Numbered from the stretch's first letter, positions 7,344 to 15,480 are shown. The stretch: 24,748 bases of DNA from an uncultured Odoribacter sp. (GCA_900544025.1 UQTM01000050.1:1-24748); one strand, 5' to 3'. Notes: generated by a model not told the origin, from the sequence alone. Translations and numbers: made by a program.

Positions 7344-8588
7344 TTAGAACCGGTATTGTACCATGGCATTGATACGGCTGGCATTACCATAGTCTTTGTT
7401 AAAATCGTTACGGCGTCCGAATACATATTCGATACCTGTCGTTCCGTATTCTGTGAAATCCCACAGTAAGTTTACCCCGGCATATTGGGCATATTTATAG
7501 GAAGTGCCTCCCAGTGTTCCTTTACTTTCCAAACGGGCATAACTATAAATCAAGGAAGAGGATAGTTTGGAAGTCCAGTTTTGTTCGAATGCACCGAATG
7601 CACCCCAGGCTCCCGGAGCTTTCAGTTTTCCGTTATGGTTGGGATTGGGAACCAGATCATAACCGATTCCGGAGATATCTTGTATGTAGTTGGCTATCCC
7701 TTTACCATACACTCCCTGGAACATGAAGCTGGTTTTCTTACAAAGGTTGATGTTCCCACTCATCATAACTCCCCATCCGGTCATGTTTCTGTCTTTATCA
7801 CTTTCCGTATCTTTATAAGATATATTTCTCAGGATTCCGCCTGCTTGCAGGTGACTGCCGTTTTTCGTCATATATCTTACGTTTAATGGAATATCGGGTA
7901 CTTTTTGCCGGATGTCTTTGGTAAAATCGCCTGTGGAATAAGAAGCTTTTGCATATTCCAAAGCCAAAGCAGCCTGCCAGTGGTCGTTGAATTTTTGAGT
8001 ATAACGGATCATCGGTTGCCGGATTTCGATACCGCTGCTCGGTCCTTCTTCATCGATCGTTGTCGGGACGGCGCTCATATCTCCGAAAGTGCTCCAGGTT
8101 TGTCCAAGGGTAAAACCCCGGAATTGTACGAATGCCTGTCTTAGTAAAGGGGCTCCCTGATCTCCTTCGAATTCCATTTCGATGTAGGAAACCAAACGGC
8201 CTACATCGGTGTTACCGACCAGTTTGAAGAATAACCTGGATTGTCCTACTGTCATTCCATAGCTGGCTCCGGGCTGGTGGCCTTTCAGGGCGATACTGGA
8301 AGTGGTGAAATAGTTGTAGTCCTGAACACCGTTGAAATCATATACTCCGGTCAGTTGTACATATCCTCCGACACCGAAAATGAAATTTTTGCTGTCATCG
8401 AAAAAGATGAAACGGGGGGAAGCGGGATCGTTGAAGGCTAACGGAAAGGCTTCTTTCATCATCGTGTAAAAATTGTGTGTATCCCTTTCCTGTGAAACGG
8501 ATATTACATTTACTTTTTGTGCTTTTGCCTCGCAGCTATAGCTAAGGGCAAAAGCTGAAAGCAGCATGAACACAAGTCCTTTTTTCAT
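7344..8588 (-). CDS. DcaP-like outer-membrane porin
   Basis: A 414-residue outer-membrane beta-barrel protein. The signal peptide MKKGLVFMLLSAFALSYS is followed by a type I cleavage site at about AKA-Q (residues 22-25). The Cys19 in SYSC resembles a lipobox only weakly. Near residue 65 the protein enters SKNFIFGVGGYVQLTGVYDF, the conserved first-strand block of DcaP-like porins, followed by alternating amphipathic strands such as QSRLFFKLVG, SYIEMEFEG, RQAFVQFRGFTLGQTWSTF. It ends MVQYRF, with the C-terminal aromatic residue needed for barrel insertion. DcaP relatives are trimeric channels for anionic or organic acid substrates, but the substrate here cannot be read from sequence. It converges on the lipoprotein pair and appears monocistronic. 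Confidence 0.8.
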   Translation of the reverse strand: MKKGLVFMLLSAFALSYSCEAKAQKVNVISVSQERDTHNFYTMMKEAFPLAFNDPASPRFIFFDDSKNFIFGVGGYVQLTGVYDFNGVQDYNYFTTSSIALKGHQPGASYGMTVGQSRLFFKLVGNTDVGRLVSYIEMEFEGDQGAPLLRQAFVQFRGFTLGQTWSTFGDMSAVPTTIDEEGPSSGIEIRQPMIRYTQKFNDHWQAALALEYAKASYSTGDFTKDIRQKVPDIPLNVRYMTKNGSHLQAGGILRNISYKDTESDKDRNMTGWGVMMSGNINLCKKTSFMFQGVYGKGIANYIQDISGIGYDLVPNPNHNGKLKAPGAWGAFGAFEQNWTSKLSSSLIYSYARLESKGTLGGTSYKYAQYAGVNLLWDFTEYGTTGIEYVFGRRNDFNKDYGNASRINAMVQYRF

Positions 8589-8626
8589 AGTTTTACTTAT
8601 TAGGTTTAATAATTAATCAATAATAG

Positions 8627-8634
8627 TAAAACTA
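8627..8634 (-). promoter_or_regulatory. Possible -7 element of the porin promoter
   Basis: On the - strand this reads TAGTTTTA, one mismatch from TAnnTTTG, about 38 bases before the porin start. A TTTC (8656-8653) lies 18 bp upstream. Weak support. Confidence 0.35.
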
Positions 8635-8736
8635 TATACGGTTATAAAAGCGGAAAGGGTAAGGCTGAAAATGAAAATATTATTTTAAATGCCTAAAAAT
8701 CAGAAAGAAAGTTTAACTTGGAGGGAGGTAATGAAG

Positions 8737-8774
8737 TAAAAAACAGAGAACGCTGCCCGAAAAAGGCAGCGTTC
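8737..8774 (-). terminator. Intrinsic terminator after glyS
   Basis: On the - strand the stem is AACGCTGCC (8773-8765) / GGCAGCGTT (8757-8749) with a 7-base loop. A T run corresponds to plus-strand A's at 8739-8743, a few bases beyond the stem. It lies about 20 bases after the glyS stop. Confidence 0.75.
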
Positions 8775-8794
8775 CTATCAGGAGGTTTTTGTAT

Positions 8795-10342
8795 TTAAAG
8801 CTGTTTAAGCAGATTGCTTAAATCGCATTTTTCTTTCAATATACCGAATAGTCGATCGATAGCTACACGTTCCTGTTGCATGGTGTCGCGATGGCGGATG
8901 GTGACAGCATTGTCTTCCAGCGTTTGGTGGTCGATGGTGATGCAGAAAGGCGTACCGATCGCATCCTGACGGCGATAGCGTTTGCCGATGGAATCTTTTT
9001 CATCGTACTGGCAATTGAAATCGTATTTCAGCAGATTCATAATTTCCTGTGCTTTTTCAGGCAGACCGTCTTTTTTTACCAAAGGCATTACCGCCAGTTT
9101 CACCGGAGCTAAAGCCGCAGGGAGGCGCAGAACAATCCGCGAATCCTGTTTGCCGTCTTTGCTGAGGTCTTCTTCGCAGTAGGCTGCCGATATGATTTGC
9201 AGGAACATCCGATCGACTCCGATCGAGGTTTCGATAACGTAAGGCACATAGGATTCGTTCAATTCGGTGTCGAAATATTGTATTTTCTTGCCGGAGAATT
9301 TTTGATGTTGCGAGAGGTCGAAATCCGTACGGGAATGAATGCCTTCCACTTCCTTGAATCCGAACGGGAACCGGTATTCGATATCGGTGGCGGCATTGGC
9401 ATAGTGCGCCAGCTTTTCGTGATCGTGGAAGCGATAGTTTTCCGCCCCGAAGCCTAATAATTGATGCCATTTCATCCGGGTTTCTTTCCATTTTTTGAAC
9501 CACTCCAGTTCTGAACCGGGACGTACGAAAAATTGCATTTCCATTTGTTCGAATTCGCGCATGCGGAAGATGAATTGACGGGCGACGATTTCGTTGCGGA
9601 AGGCTTTACCGATCTGTGCAATGCCAAAAGGAATCTTCATCCGTCCGGTTTTCTGTACGTTCAGGAAATTGACGAAGATGCCCTGTGCCGTTTCGGGACG
9701 CAGGTATATTTTGCTCGCCCCTTCGGCCGTAGAGCCCATTTCGGTAGCGAACATGAGGTTGAATTGGCGCACTTCCGTCCAGTTGCAAGTGCCTGAGATC
9801 GGGCATACGATATTATAGTCGATAATAATCTGGCGTACCTCGGTAAGATCGTTGTCGTTTAAAGCTTTCGACATCCGTTCGTGAAGCTGATTTCGTTTTT
9901 CGATATTGGCAACCACTTGCGGATTGGTCTGGCGGAACAATTCTTCGTTAAAACTTTCTCCGAATTTTTTGCGTGCCTTTTCCACTTCTTTCCCGATCTT
10001 CTCGTCGTATTTTGCGATCTGGTCTTCGATCAGGACATCGGCACGATATCTTTTTTTAGAATCTTTATTGTCGATCAACGGGTCGTTGAATGCATCTACG
10101 TGCCCTGAAGCTTTCCAGATCGTAGGGTGCATAAAAATGGCAGAATCGATCCCCACTATATTTTCATGAAGCCGTACCATCGATTCCCACCAGTATCTCT
10201 TGATATTGTTTTTCAGTTCCACTCCATACTGTCCGTAATCATACACAGCTCCTAATCCGTCGTATATATCCGATGACGGAAATACATACCCATATTCTTT
10301 ACAATGGGCAACTAATTTCTTGAATACATCTTCCTGTGCCAT
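8795..10342 (-). CDS. glyS: Glycyl-tRNA synthetase (single-chain, alpha2 type)
   Basis: A 515-residue class II aminoacyl-tRNA synthetase that charges tRNA-Gly with glycine in the cytoplasm. It belongs to the homodimeric (eukaryote/archaeal-like) type, not the alpha2beta2 GlyQS type. Visible features are RPETAQGIF at residues 215-223, class II motif 2 with FRNE at 248-251 and FRMREFEQMEMQFF after it, and motif 3 in ETSIGVDR at 371-378, whose Arg contacts ATP. The region after about residue 405 (LPAALAPVKLAVMPL onward) is the alpha/beta anticodon-binding domain, which includes IGKRYRRQDAIGTPF. The N-terminus AQEDVFKKLVAHCKEYGYVFPSS is typical and supports this start. It is flanked by a probable promoter and a terminator, hence likely monocistronic. 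Confidence 0.97.
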   Translation of the reverse strand: MAQEDVFKKLVAHCKEYGYVFPSSDIYDGLGAVYDYGQYGVELKNNIKRYWWESMVRLHENIVGIDSAIFMHPTIWKASGHVDAFNDPLIDNKDSKKRYRADVLIEDQIAKYDEKIGKEVEKARKKFGESFNEELFRQTNPQVVANIEKRNQLHERMSKALNDNDLTEVRQIIIDYNIVCPISGTCNWTEVRQFNLMFATEMGSTAEGASKIYLRPETAQGIFVNFLNVQKTGRMKIPFGIAQIGKAFRNEIVARQFIFRMREFEQMEMQFFVRPGSELEWFKKWKETRMKWHQLLGFGAENYRFHDHEKLAHYANAATDIEYRFPFGFKEVEGIHSRTDFDLSQHQKFSGKKIQYFDTELNESYVPYVIETSIGVDRMFLQIISAAYCEEDLSKDGKQDSRIVLRLPAALAPVKLAVMPLVKKDGLPEKAQEIMNLLKYDFNCQYDEKDSIGKRYRRQDAIGTPFCITIDHQTLEDNAVTIRHRDTMQQERVAIDRLFGILKEKCDLSNLLKQL

Positions 10343-10364
10343 AATATATGTGTTATTTGAGTTG

Positions 10365-10372
10365 CAAAAGTA
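10365..10372 (-). promoter_or_regulatory. -7 element of the glyS promoter
   Basis: On the - strand this reads TACTTTTG, a perfect TAnnTTTG, 23 bases before the glyS start. No TTTG is found at the -33 distance. That position (about 10392-10395) falls inside the left arm of the inverted repeat at 10382-10469. Confidence 0.65.
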
Positions 10373-10381
10373 GTCATAAAT

Positions 10382-10469
10382 GTTTAAAAGTTTATAGGTT
10401 TCCTGTTTATAATGTTACCCCTTGACAAGTAACCTGTCCTTATAAACAATTCACTATAAACTTTTAAAC
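10382..10469. repeat. 88-bp nested inverted repeat between glyS and the Na/Pi transporter
   Basis: Three nested perfect arm pairs share one centre. The outer pair is GTTTAAAAGTTTATAG (10382-10397) with CTATAAACTTTTAAAC (10454-10469). The middle pair is TGTTTATAA (10404-10412) with TTATAAACA (10440-10448). The inner pair is GTTAC (10414-10418) with GTAAC (10429-10433). The unpaired gaps between levels are 6/5 and 1/6 bases, with a 10-base tip. There is no T tract on either side, so it is not an ordinary terminator. It lies downstream of the transporter and its left arm covers the -33 zone of the glyS promoter. It could be a regulator site, an RNA hairpin, or a short palindromic repeat element. 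Confidence 0.85.
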
Positions 10470-10494
10470 TTCCGGTTTGATTTCCGGCAGGCGA

Positions 10495-12189
10495 TTATTC
10501 TTCGTGTCCGATTTCTTTGATAGCCTGTGTTACATTGATGGCGTAGTCGCCGATCTTTTCGCATTCGGAGAAGATGTCGTTATATAAAATCCCCGTGGGA
10601 TAATCGTAGCGTTTTTCTTCGATGGCGATTAAATGCTCTTGTTTCAGAATGGTACGGTAATCGTTGATGGCCTTTTCCAATTCGTAAGCTTTCTTGGCGT
10701 TTACCTCTTTGTATTCCATAGAGAGATTGACACCCATGACATGCAGGGTTTCATCGATCAGGGAGAACATGTGTTTCAGCTTATTGGTCAGCTCTTCCGA
10801 GAAAACGACGTTTTGGTCGTTCCGGCGGGCGATCGCTTTTGTGACGTTCAGGGAGGAATCGGCAATGCTTTCAATTTCCGAAACGATCTTAAACATAGCC
10901 CGGATACGTTGGGAGTTTTCTGTGGAAAGCTTCGATTCGGAAACTTTGGTCAGGTAATTGGCGATCTCGATTTCGACCTTATCGCTTTCGTCTTCCATTT
11001 TTACCAGATTATCGAATTGTTTCGGAAAATCTTTCGTCGGTATTTCGAGGCATTCTGTCACTTTGTGAAACATATCCTTGGTGTTTTTAGCGTATAAGGA
11101 TATTTCCTGTTTTGCCTGGAACAGGGAAGCGTCCGGGGTCGAAAGTAATCCGATTTTGATATGTTTTAGCGTGAATGCGTCTTCATTCTTTTCTTTGATA
11201 GGAATGAGTTTAGTTACAATCTTAGCGATGAGTTTAACAAACCAAATTAATATCAGCACATTGGCGACGTTGAACATGGTGTGGAACAGGGACAATGCCA
11301 TAGGTACCGATCCGATGTTGCTGACCGGATTTCCGATTCCCAGAAATACGCTTAAATGTTCGATCCACCCCAGGAATATCGGAAAAATGGCTAATACCCA
11401 CATAACTCCAAAAACATTGAAGACAAGATGGGCGAGGGCTGCCCGTTTAGCTGCAGTGTTGGCAACCATGGCGGCCAGGTTCGCCGTAACGGTCGTTCCG
11501 ATGTTTTCACCCAGAACCATGGAGGCGGCGATCTCGAAACTGATCCAGCCGTTTGCACACATGACCAATGTCAGCGCCATTGTCGCAGACGAGGACTGGA
11601 TTAAAATGGTTAAAGCGGTACCGATGAGCATAAACAGGATATAGGAGATGTAGCCCATGTCGGTGTATTCTTTCAGGAAAGTAAGGATTTCCGGATTTTC
11701 GTCTAAGTTAGGCATCGCATCTTTTAAGAACTCCAACCCGATGAATAGGAGGGCAAAGCCGATGATGAGTTCTCCCCAGCTTTTCCGGGAACGTTTATTG
11801 GAAAATAACAGGGGAAGACACAGACCGATCAGTGGCAATGAAACTTCCGCCATGCTGATTTTAAAACCTAAAATAGATATTAACCAGGCTGTTACGGTTG
11901 TACCCACGTTAGCACCCATGATAACGCCGATGGATTCGATCAGGCTTAACAGTCCCGCATTAACGAAACTAACCACCATAACTGTAGTTGCAGAACTACT
12001 TTGTATGATGGTTGTTATCAGAAGTCCGGTAATTACTCCTTTTACCCGGTTTGAAGTCATTGCTGCCAAAATATGTCGCATTTTGGCTCCCGCTACTTTT
12101 TGTAAGGCTTCACTCATCAGCTTCATACCGTAGAGGAAAACACCTAAAGAACCGATAAGCTTAAGAAAGTCGAAAATTCCGTACTCCAT
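10495..12189 (-). CDS. Na/Pi cotransporter family protein with PhoU-like C-terminal domain
   Basis: A 564-residue inner-membrane protein of the NptA/YjbB type, expected to move inorganic phosphate coupled to sodium. The membrane half (about 1-330) contains two inverted repeat units, each with the family QSSSAT motif: residues 63-68 and 198-203. Each is followed by a GAN/GENxGTTVTA segment (GANVGTTVTA from residue 92, GENIGTTVTA later). The remainder (about 345-560) is hydrophilic and helical with PhoU-like patterns, such as MEDESDKVEIEIANYL and YDYPTGILYNDIFSECEKIGDYAINV. This half probably regulates transport according to phosphate status. No pst or phoU genes are nearby, and it looks monocistronic. 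The direction of transport (uptake or export) cannot be read from the sequence. Confidence 0.9.
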   Translation of the reverse strand: MEYGIFDFLKLIGSLGVFLYGMKLMSEALQKVAGAKMRHILAAMTSNRVKGVITGLLITTIIQSSSATTVMVVSFVNAGLLSLIESIGVIMGANVGTTVTAWLISILGFKISMAEVSLPLIGLCLPLLFSNKRSRKSWGELIIGFALLFIGLEFLKDAMPNLDENPEILTFLKEYTDMGYISYILFMLIGTALTILIQSSSATMALTLVMCANGWISFEIAASMVLGENIGTTVTANLAAMVANTAAKRAALAHLVFNVFGVMWVLAIFPIFLGWIEHLSVFLGIGNPVSNIGSVPMALSLFHTMFNVANVLILIWFVKLIAKIVTKLIPIKEKNEDAFTLKHIKIGLLSTPDASLFQAKQEISLYAKNTKDMFHKVTECLEIPTKDFPKQFDNLVKMEDESDKVEIEIANYLTKVSESKLSTENSQRIRAMFKIVSEIESIADSSLNVTKAIARRNDQNVVFSEELTNKLKHMFSLIDETLHVMGVNLSMEYKEVNAKKAYELEKAINDYRTILKQEHLIAIEEKRYDYPTGILYNDIFSECEKIGDYAINVTQAIKEIGHEE

Positions 12190-12225
12190 TTTAATTTTTT
12201 TTAAGACTTAATTATTTTGCGGGTG

Positions 12226-12256
12226 TAAAAATAGAAAACTGAAAGTACAATACAAA
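12226..12256 (-). promoter_or_regulatory. Promoter of the Na/Pi cotransporter gene
   Basis: On the - strand TTTG (12256-12253), 19 bp, then TATTTTTA (12233-12226): one mismatch from TTTG-N19-TAnnTTTG. It lies about 36 bases before the start codon. Confidence 0.6.
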
Positions 12257-12321
12257 AAAAAAGTTGTTCATTATTAGTTTACGGTAGCAGAATTAGTTAT
12301 AAATCCCCATAATCAAGAGGC

Positions 12322-12375
12322 AAAGCGTAAAATGATTTTTTCCCGTTCGGGGGATGAAAATGCCTTTTACGCTTT
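12322..12375 (-). terminator. Hairpin downstream of bla, possible terminator
   Basis: An 11-bp stem, AAAGCGTAAAA (12322-12332) with TTTTACGCTTT (12365-12375), has a long loop holding a small CCC-GTTC-GGG hairpin (12342-12351). In the bla direction only TTT follows the stem, so termination would be weak. The better T run lies on the + strand (12373-12377), where no gene is being read. Confidence 0.4.
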
Positions 12376-12416
12376 TTAGTTTTTGGAAAAACAGTTGGAT
12401 AAAATAAGTTTAATAA

Positions 12417-13301
12417 TTATAATTTACCTGAAAGTTCGTCGTAAACAATTTTGGAAATCCGGGCTATGATTTGAGAATTTGTTTCATCGTTCTCGTAAGA
12501 ATTGCTGACCAGCACGGCTATGGTGTACTGTTTACCGTTGGGCAGGCGGACAAAAGCAAGGTCGTTGTCTGCAATTTTCATTCCTTCGCTTGTCCTCGGC
12601 GAATTGCCGGTTTTATCGCCGACGATCACTGCCGGAGGTAATAAGGCTCTGATCTTTTTTAATCCGGTAGTGGTGTTGATCATGGTTTCTTCAAGAAATT
12701 CATAGTATTTATCCGAAAACAATTCTTTTTTCAGAAACAGGTCGAGCAATTGGGCGATGGCTAAAGGCGTTGCTTGGTTTTGGAAAATATATTCGCTTTT
12801 TTCGTGCAGCTCTTGCTCGGTGTGTTTGATAGATATATCTTTGATTTTCAGTTTTTTGATAAATTGATTCACTTTCTTGGGACTGCCGATATACTTGAAT
12901 AAAATATCACAGGCATTGTTATCGCTCAATGCTATGGTATATTTTAATAACTCGCCTACGGTTAAATCAATGCCTCCCTGTGGATATTTGTCCCGTAGAG
13001 GACTGTAGGTATCGGGTAACAGGTCGGCCTGGCTTACAGTTATCTTTGTATTCAAAGGTAAGTTGTTTTTGTCTAAATGGTTTAAGACTGCTAAAGCCAG
13101 GGGGAATTTATAGACACTTAGTAATGGGTAACGGTTTTGACCGTTTATCGTGGCGATTTCCCGCCCTTCCATAAGGACGCTGACACCGACGGTCGCTTTT
13201 TTGTCGCTAAGAAATTTTTTTATTTTTTGTTCCAGTTGATTTTCTGCAAAAGATAGATTTGTTCCACATAAGAGAACGAACAGGGCAATGAGTCGGTACA
13301 T
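12417..13301 (-). CDS. Class A beta-lactamase (CepA/CblA-like, subclass A2)
   Basis: A 294-residue periplasmic serine beta-lactamase. The signal peptide MYRLIALFVLLCGTNLSFA precedes the mature protein. All class A motifs are present: catalytic SVYK at 62-65 (Ambler 70-73), SDN at 126-128 (130-132), the general base Glu162 in TEQELH (Ambler 166, with His at 170 as in other A2 enzymes), and KTG at 230-232 (234-236). The block DTYSPLRDKYPQGG (97-110) is a hallmark of Bacteroidetes CepA/CblA/CfxA and PER-type enzymes, many of which hydrolyse cephalosporins. The substrate range here is inferred. The reading frame extends upstream to 13355, but the promoter at 13323-13330 lies inside that extension, and the signal peptide begins exactly at 13301. 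No mobile element flanks it, so it appears to be a resident chromosomal gene. Confidence 0.93.
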   Translation of the reverse strand: MYRLIALFVLLCGTNLSFAENQLEQKIKKFLSDKKATVGVSVLMEGREIATINGQNRYPLLSVYKFPLALAVLNHLDKNNLPLNTKITVSQADLLPDTYSPLRDKYPQGGIDLTVGELLKYTIALSDNNACDILFKYIGSPKKVNQFIKKLKIKDISIKHTEQELHEKSEYIFQNQATPLAIAQLLDLFLKKELFSDKYYEFLEETMINTTTGLKKIRALLPPAVIVGDKTGNSPRTSEGMKIADNDLAFVRLPNGKQYTIAVLVSNSYENDETNSQIIARISKIVYDELSGKL

Positions 13302-13322
13302 ATAACAGTGTTTAAGTTTGCC

Positions 13323-13355
13323 CAAAGATAAAAATAATACGGCTGTGCTTTGCAA
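13323..13355 (-). promoter_or_regulatory. Promoter of the beta-lactamase gene
   Basis: On the - strand TATCTTTG (13330-13323) is a perfect TAnnTTTG, 21 bases before the ATG at 13301. A TTG (13355-13353) lies 22 bp upstream as a loose -33 element. Transcription starting near 13317 excludes the upstream in-frame start at 13355. Confidence 0.65.
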
Positions 13356-13364
13356 GAGGAAATA

Positions 13365-13397
13365 AAAAAAGGTTGTCCGAAAAGAACAACCTTTTTT
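13365..13397 (-). terminator. Intrinsic terminator after groEL
   Basis: AAAAAAGGTTGT (13365-13376) pairs with ACAACCTTTTTT (13386-13397) around a 9-base loop. In the groEL direction the stem ends in a T run. It lies about 20 bases after the groEL stop and just upstream of the bla promoter, insulating bla from groESL. Confidence 0.85.
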
Positions 13398-13416
13398 ATA
13401 ATGAAGGATAGGATTA

Positions 13417-15051
13417 TTACATCATTCCCGGCATACCTCCGCCCATGCCTGCCGGCATTGCCGGAGCGTCGTCTTTTTTCTCCTCAACCAGCACGCATTC
13501 GGTGGTCAGGAACATGCCTGCGATCGAAGCGGCATTTTCAAGAGCGACACGGGTTACTTTCTTCGGATCGATTACTCCGGCTTTCTTCAGATCTTCGTAA
13601 ACGTTCAGACGGGCATTGTAACCGAAGTCGCCTTTGCCTTCACGCACGTTGTTTACAACCACTGCACCTTCTACGCCTGCATTGAAAGCAATCTGGCGTA
13701 ACGGTTCTTCGATCGCACGTTTTACGATTTCGATACCGGTGGTTTCGTCGTCGGTTTCACCTTTCAGATTATCTAAGGCAGCCTGTGCGCGGATGTAAGC
13801 GACACCGCCACCGGCAACAATACCTTCTTCAATGGCAGCACGGGTTGCGCTCAATGCATCATCTACACGGTCTTTCTTTTCTTTCATTTCGATTTCGGAA
13901 GCTGCACCTACGTAGAGTACGGCTACTCCACCTGCTAATTTAGCCAAACGTTCCTGCAGTTTTTCTTTGTCGTAATCGGAAGTCGAGTTTTCGATTAATT
14001 TCTTGATCTGATTTACCCGTTCTGCAATAGCTTGTTTTTCGCCAGCACCGTTCACAATTGTGGTGTTTTCTTTATCTACGGTTACTTTTTCAGCACGTCC
14101 CAGCATGTCGATTGTGGCACCTTCCAGTTTCAGGCCTTTTTCTTCAGAGATTACAACACCTCCGGTTAAAACAGCCAGGTCTTCCAGCATTTCTTTACGA
14201 CGGTCGCCGAATCCCGGAGCTTTTACGGCTGCAATTTTCAATGAGCCTCTCAGACGGTTTACCACTAAAGTCGCCAAAGCTTCGCTTTCGACATCTTCCG
14301 CTACGATTAACAGAGCACGTCCCGACTGTGCTACCGGTTCAAGGATCGGAAGCAATTCTTTCATCGTGCTGACTTTCTTATCGTAGAGCAGGATATAAGG
14401 ATTTTCAAATTCAACCTGCATTTTTTCGGTGTCGGTTACGAAATAAGGAGAGATATATCCCCGGTCGAACTGCATACCTTCAACAATTTTCACTTCGGTT
14501 TCCGTGCCTTTGGCTTCTTCTACGGTGATCACTCCTTCTTTTTTCACTTTTTCCATCGCTTCTGCGATCAGGTTACCGATGGTTTCGTCGCCGTTAGCAG
14601 AGATACGCCCAACCTGACGAATCTTGTCATAGTTATCGCCTACTTCTTCTTTTTGAGCTTCCAGACTTTTTACGACAGCAGCGACAGCTTTGTCGATACC
14701 TCTTTTCAGTTCCATCGGGTTAGCTCCGGCCGTTACGTTTTTCAAACCTACGCTAATGATAGATTGAGCCAGGATGGTAGCGGTCGTCGTTCCGTCTCCG
14801 GCGTCGTCACCGGTTTTGGAAGCGACTTCTTTCACCATTTGCGCTCCGATGTTTGCATACGGATCGGAAAGTTCGATCTCTTTAGCTACCGAAACCCCGT
14901 CCTTGGTGATGTGCGGAGCACCGAATTTCTTTTCGATCACTACGTTGCGACCTTTCGGTCCGAGGGTTACTTTTACAGCATCGGCCAGTTCATCTACGCC
15001 TTTTTTCAGCAGGTCGCGAGCTTCGATATTGAATTTTATTTCTTTTGCCAT
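13417..15051 (-). CDS. groEL: Chaperonin GroEL (Hsp60)
   Basis: A 544-residue chaperonin subunit. It forms double heptameric rings that, with GroES and ATP, fold proteins in a closed chamber in the cytoplasm. The ATP-binding P-loop region LGPKGRNVVI (30-39) and catalytic DGTTTAT (86-92, Asp86) are present, as are CPN60 signature residues near AAIEEGIVAGGG. It ends in the flexible GGM repeat GMGGGMPGMM. The start is the conserved MAKEIKF at 15051; the frame stays open to 15138, but those 29 extra residues include a repeat-derived KKQIIKKQI segment and have no counterpart in the family. groES lies 73 bases upstream on the same strand, so they form one groES-groEL operon ending in the terminator at 13365-13397. 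Confidence 0.98.
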   Translation of the reverse strand: MAKEIKFNIEARDLLKKGVDELADAVKVTLGPKGRNVVIEKKFGAPHITKDGVSVAKEIELSDPYANIGAQMVKEVASKTGDDAGDGTTTATILAQSIISVGLKNVTAGANPMELKRGIDKAVAAVVKSLEAQKEEVGDNYDKIRQVGRISANGDETIGNLIAEAMEKVKKEGVITVEEAKGTETEVKIVEGMQFDRGYISPYFVTDTEKMQVEFENPYILLYDKKVSTMKELLPILEPVAQSGRALLIVAEDVESEALATLVVNRLRGSLKIAAVKAPGFGDRRKEMLEDLAVLTGGVVISEEKGLKLEGATIDMLGRAEKVTVDKENTTIVNGAGEKQAIAERVNQIKKLIENSTSDYDKEKLQERLAKLAGGVAVLYVGAASEIEMKEKKDRVDDALSATRAAIEEGIVAGGGVAYIRAQAALDNLKGETDDETTGIEIVKRAIEEPLRQIAFNAGVEGAVVVNNVREGKGDFGYNARLNVYEDLKKAGVIDPKKVTRVALENAASIAGMFLTTECVLVEEKKDDAPAMPAGMGGGMPGMM

Positions 15052-15052
15052 G

Positions 15053-15080
15053 ATTTGTTTCTTTATAATTTGTTTCTTTA
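15053..15080 (-). repeat. 13-bp tandem repeat directly before the groEL start
   Basis: On the - strand TAAAGAAACAAAT occurs twice (15080-15068 and 15065-15053) separated by TA, a 15-base period. The second copy ends two bases before the groEL ATG. This A-rich stretch occupies the ribosome-binding region, so it may set groEL translation; no Shine-Dalgarno sequence is present. Confidence 0.8.
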
Positions 15081-15124
15081 GTGAAATTCTTTTCTCACGT
15101 TTCTTTTCTTCCGAACCCCAATGA

Positions 15125-15394
15125 TTACAGGATAACAAGAATGTCGTTTTGGTTCATAACCAAATATTTTTTATCATCGATGTGAATTTCCGTACCGGAA
15201 TATTTACCAAATAAAACTGTATCTCCGGTCTTTACTTCCATCGGTTCGTCGGATTTCCCTTTTCCAGTGGCAATAATGATGCCTTTTTGTGGTTTTTCTT
15301 TGGCAGAATCGGGAATGATGATTCCGCTTGCAGTTTTTTCTTCTGCTTCAACAGGCTCAACAATAACTTTGTTAAGTACGGTCTTCAGTGTCAT
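15125..15394 (-). CDS. groES: Co-chaperonin GroES (Hsp10)
   Basis: An 89-residue protein, the lid of the GroEL chamber (heptameric, cytoplasmic). Signature elements are the N-terminal strand LKTVLNKVIVEPVEAEEKTASG, with the mobile loop around TASGIIIPDSAKEKPQ (residues 22-37) that contacts GroEL, then KTGDTVLFGKYSGTEI and the end YLVMNQNDILVIL. The length is normal for Bacteroidales GroES. It is the first gene of the groES-groEL operon. No CIRCE element and no clear TAnnTTTG promoter lies just upstream; twin GTTRCAAC boxes (15443-15480) are the only obvious candidate control sites. Confidence 0.98.
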   Translation of the reverse strand: MTLKTVLNKVIVEPVEAEEKTASGIIIPDSAKEKPQKGIIIATGKGKSDEPMEVKTGDTVLFGKYSGTEIHIDDKKYLVMNQNDILVIL

Positions 15395-15442
15395 GATTTA
15401 AAAGTTTTAAAGTTTATAATGTATTTTGTATTTTTTCACCTT

Positions 15443-15480
15443 GTTGCAACGACAGTAGCGGTCGATTACGGCGTTACAAC
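15443..15480. promoter_or_regulatory. Twin GTTRCAAC boxes upstream of groES (candidate operator)
   Basis: GTTGCAAC (15443-15450, a perfect 8-bp palindrome) and GTTACAAC (15473-15480) lie exactly 30 bp apart, about 50-85 bases upstream of groES. The spacing is close to three helical turns. No known binding protein is implied by the sequence. Confidence 0.4.

Noticed and set aside
12417..13301. Recent horizontal acquisition of the beta-lactamase gene
   Set aside because: Base composition resembles its neighbours, it has a native-type promoter, and no mobile flanks or target-site repeats were seen.
15052..15138. N-terminal extension of groEL to 573 residues
   Set aside because: The conserved start MAKEIKF is at 15051; the extension includes a tandem DNA repeat and overlaps the end of groES.
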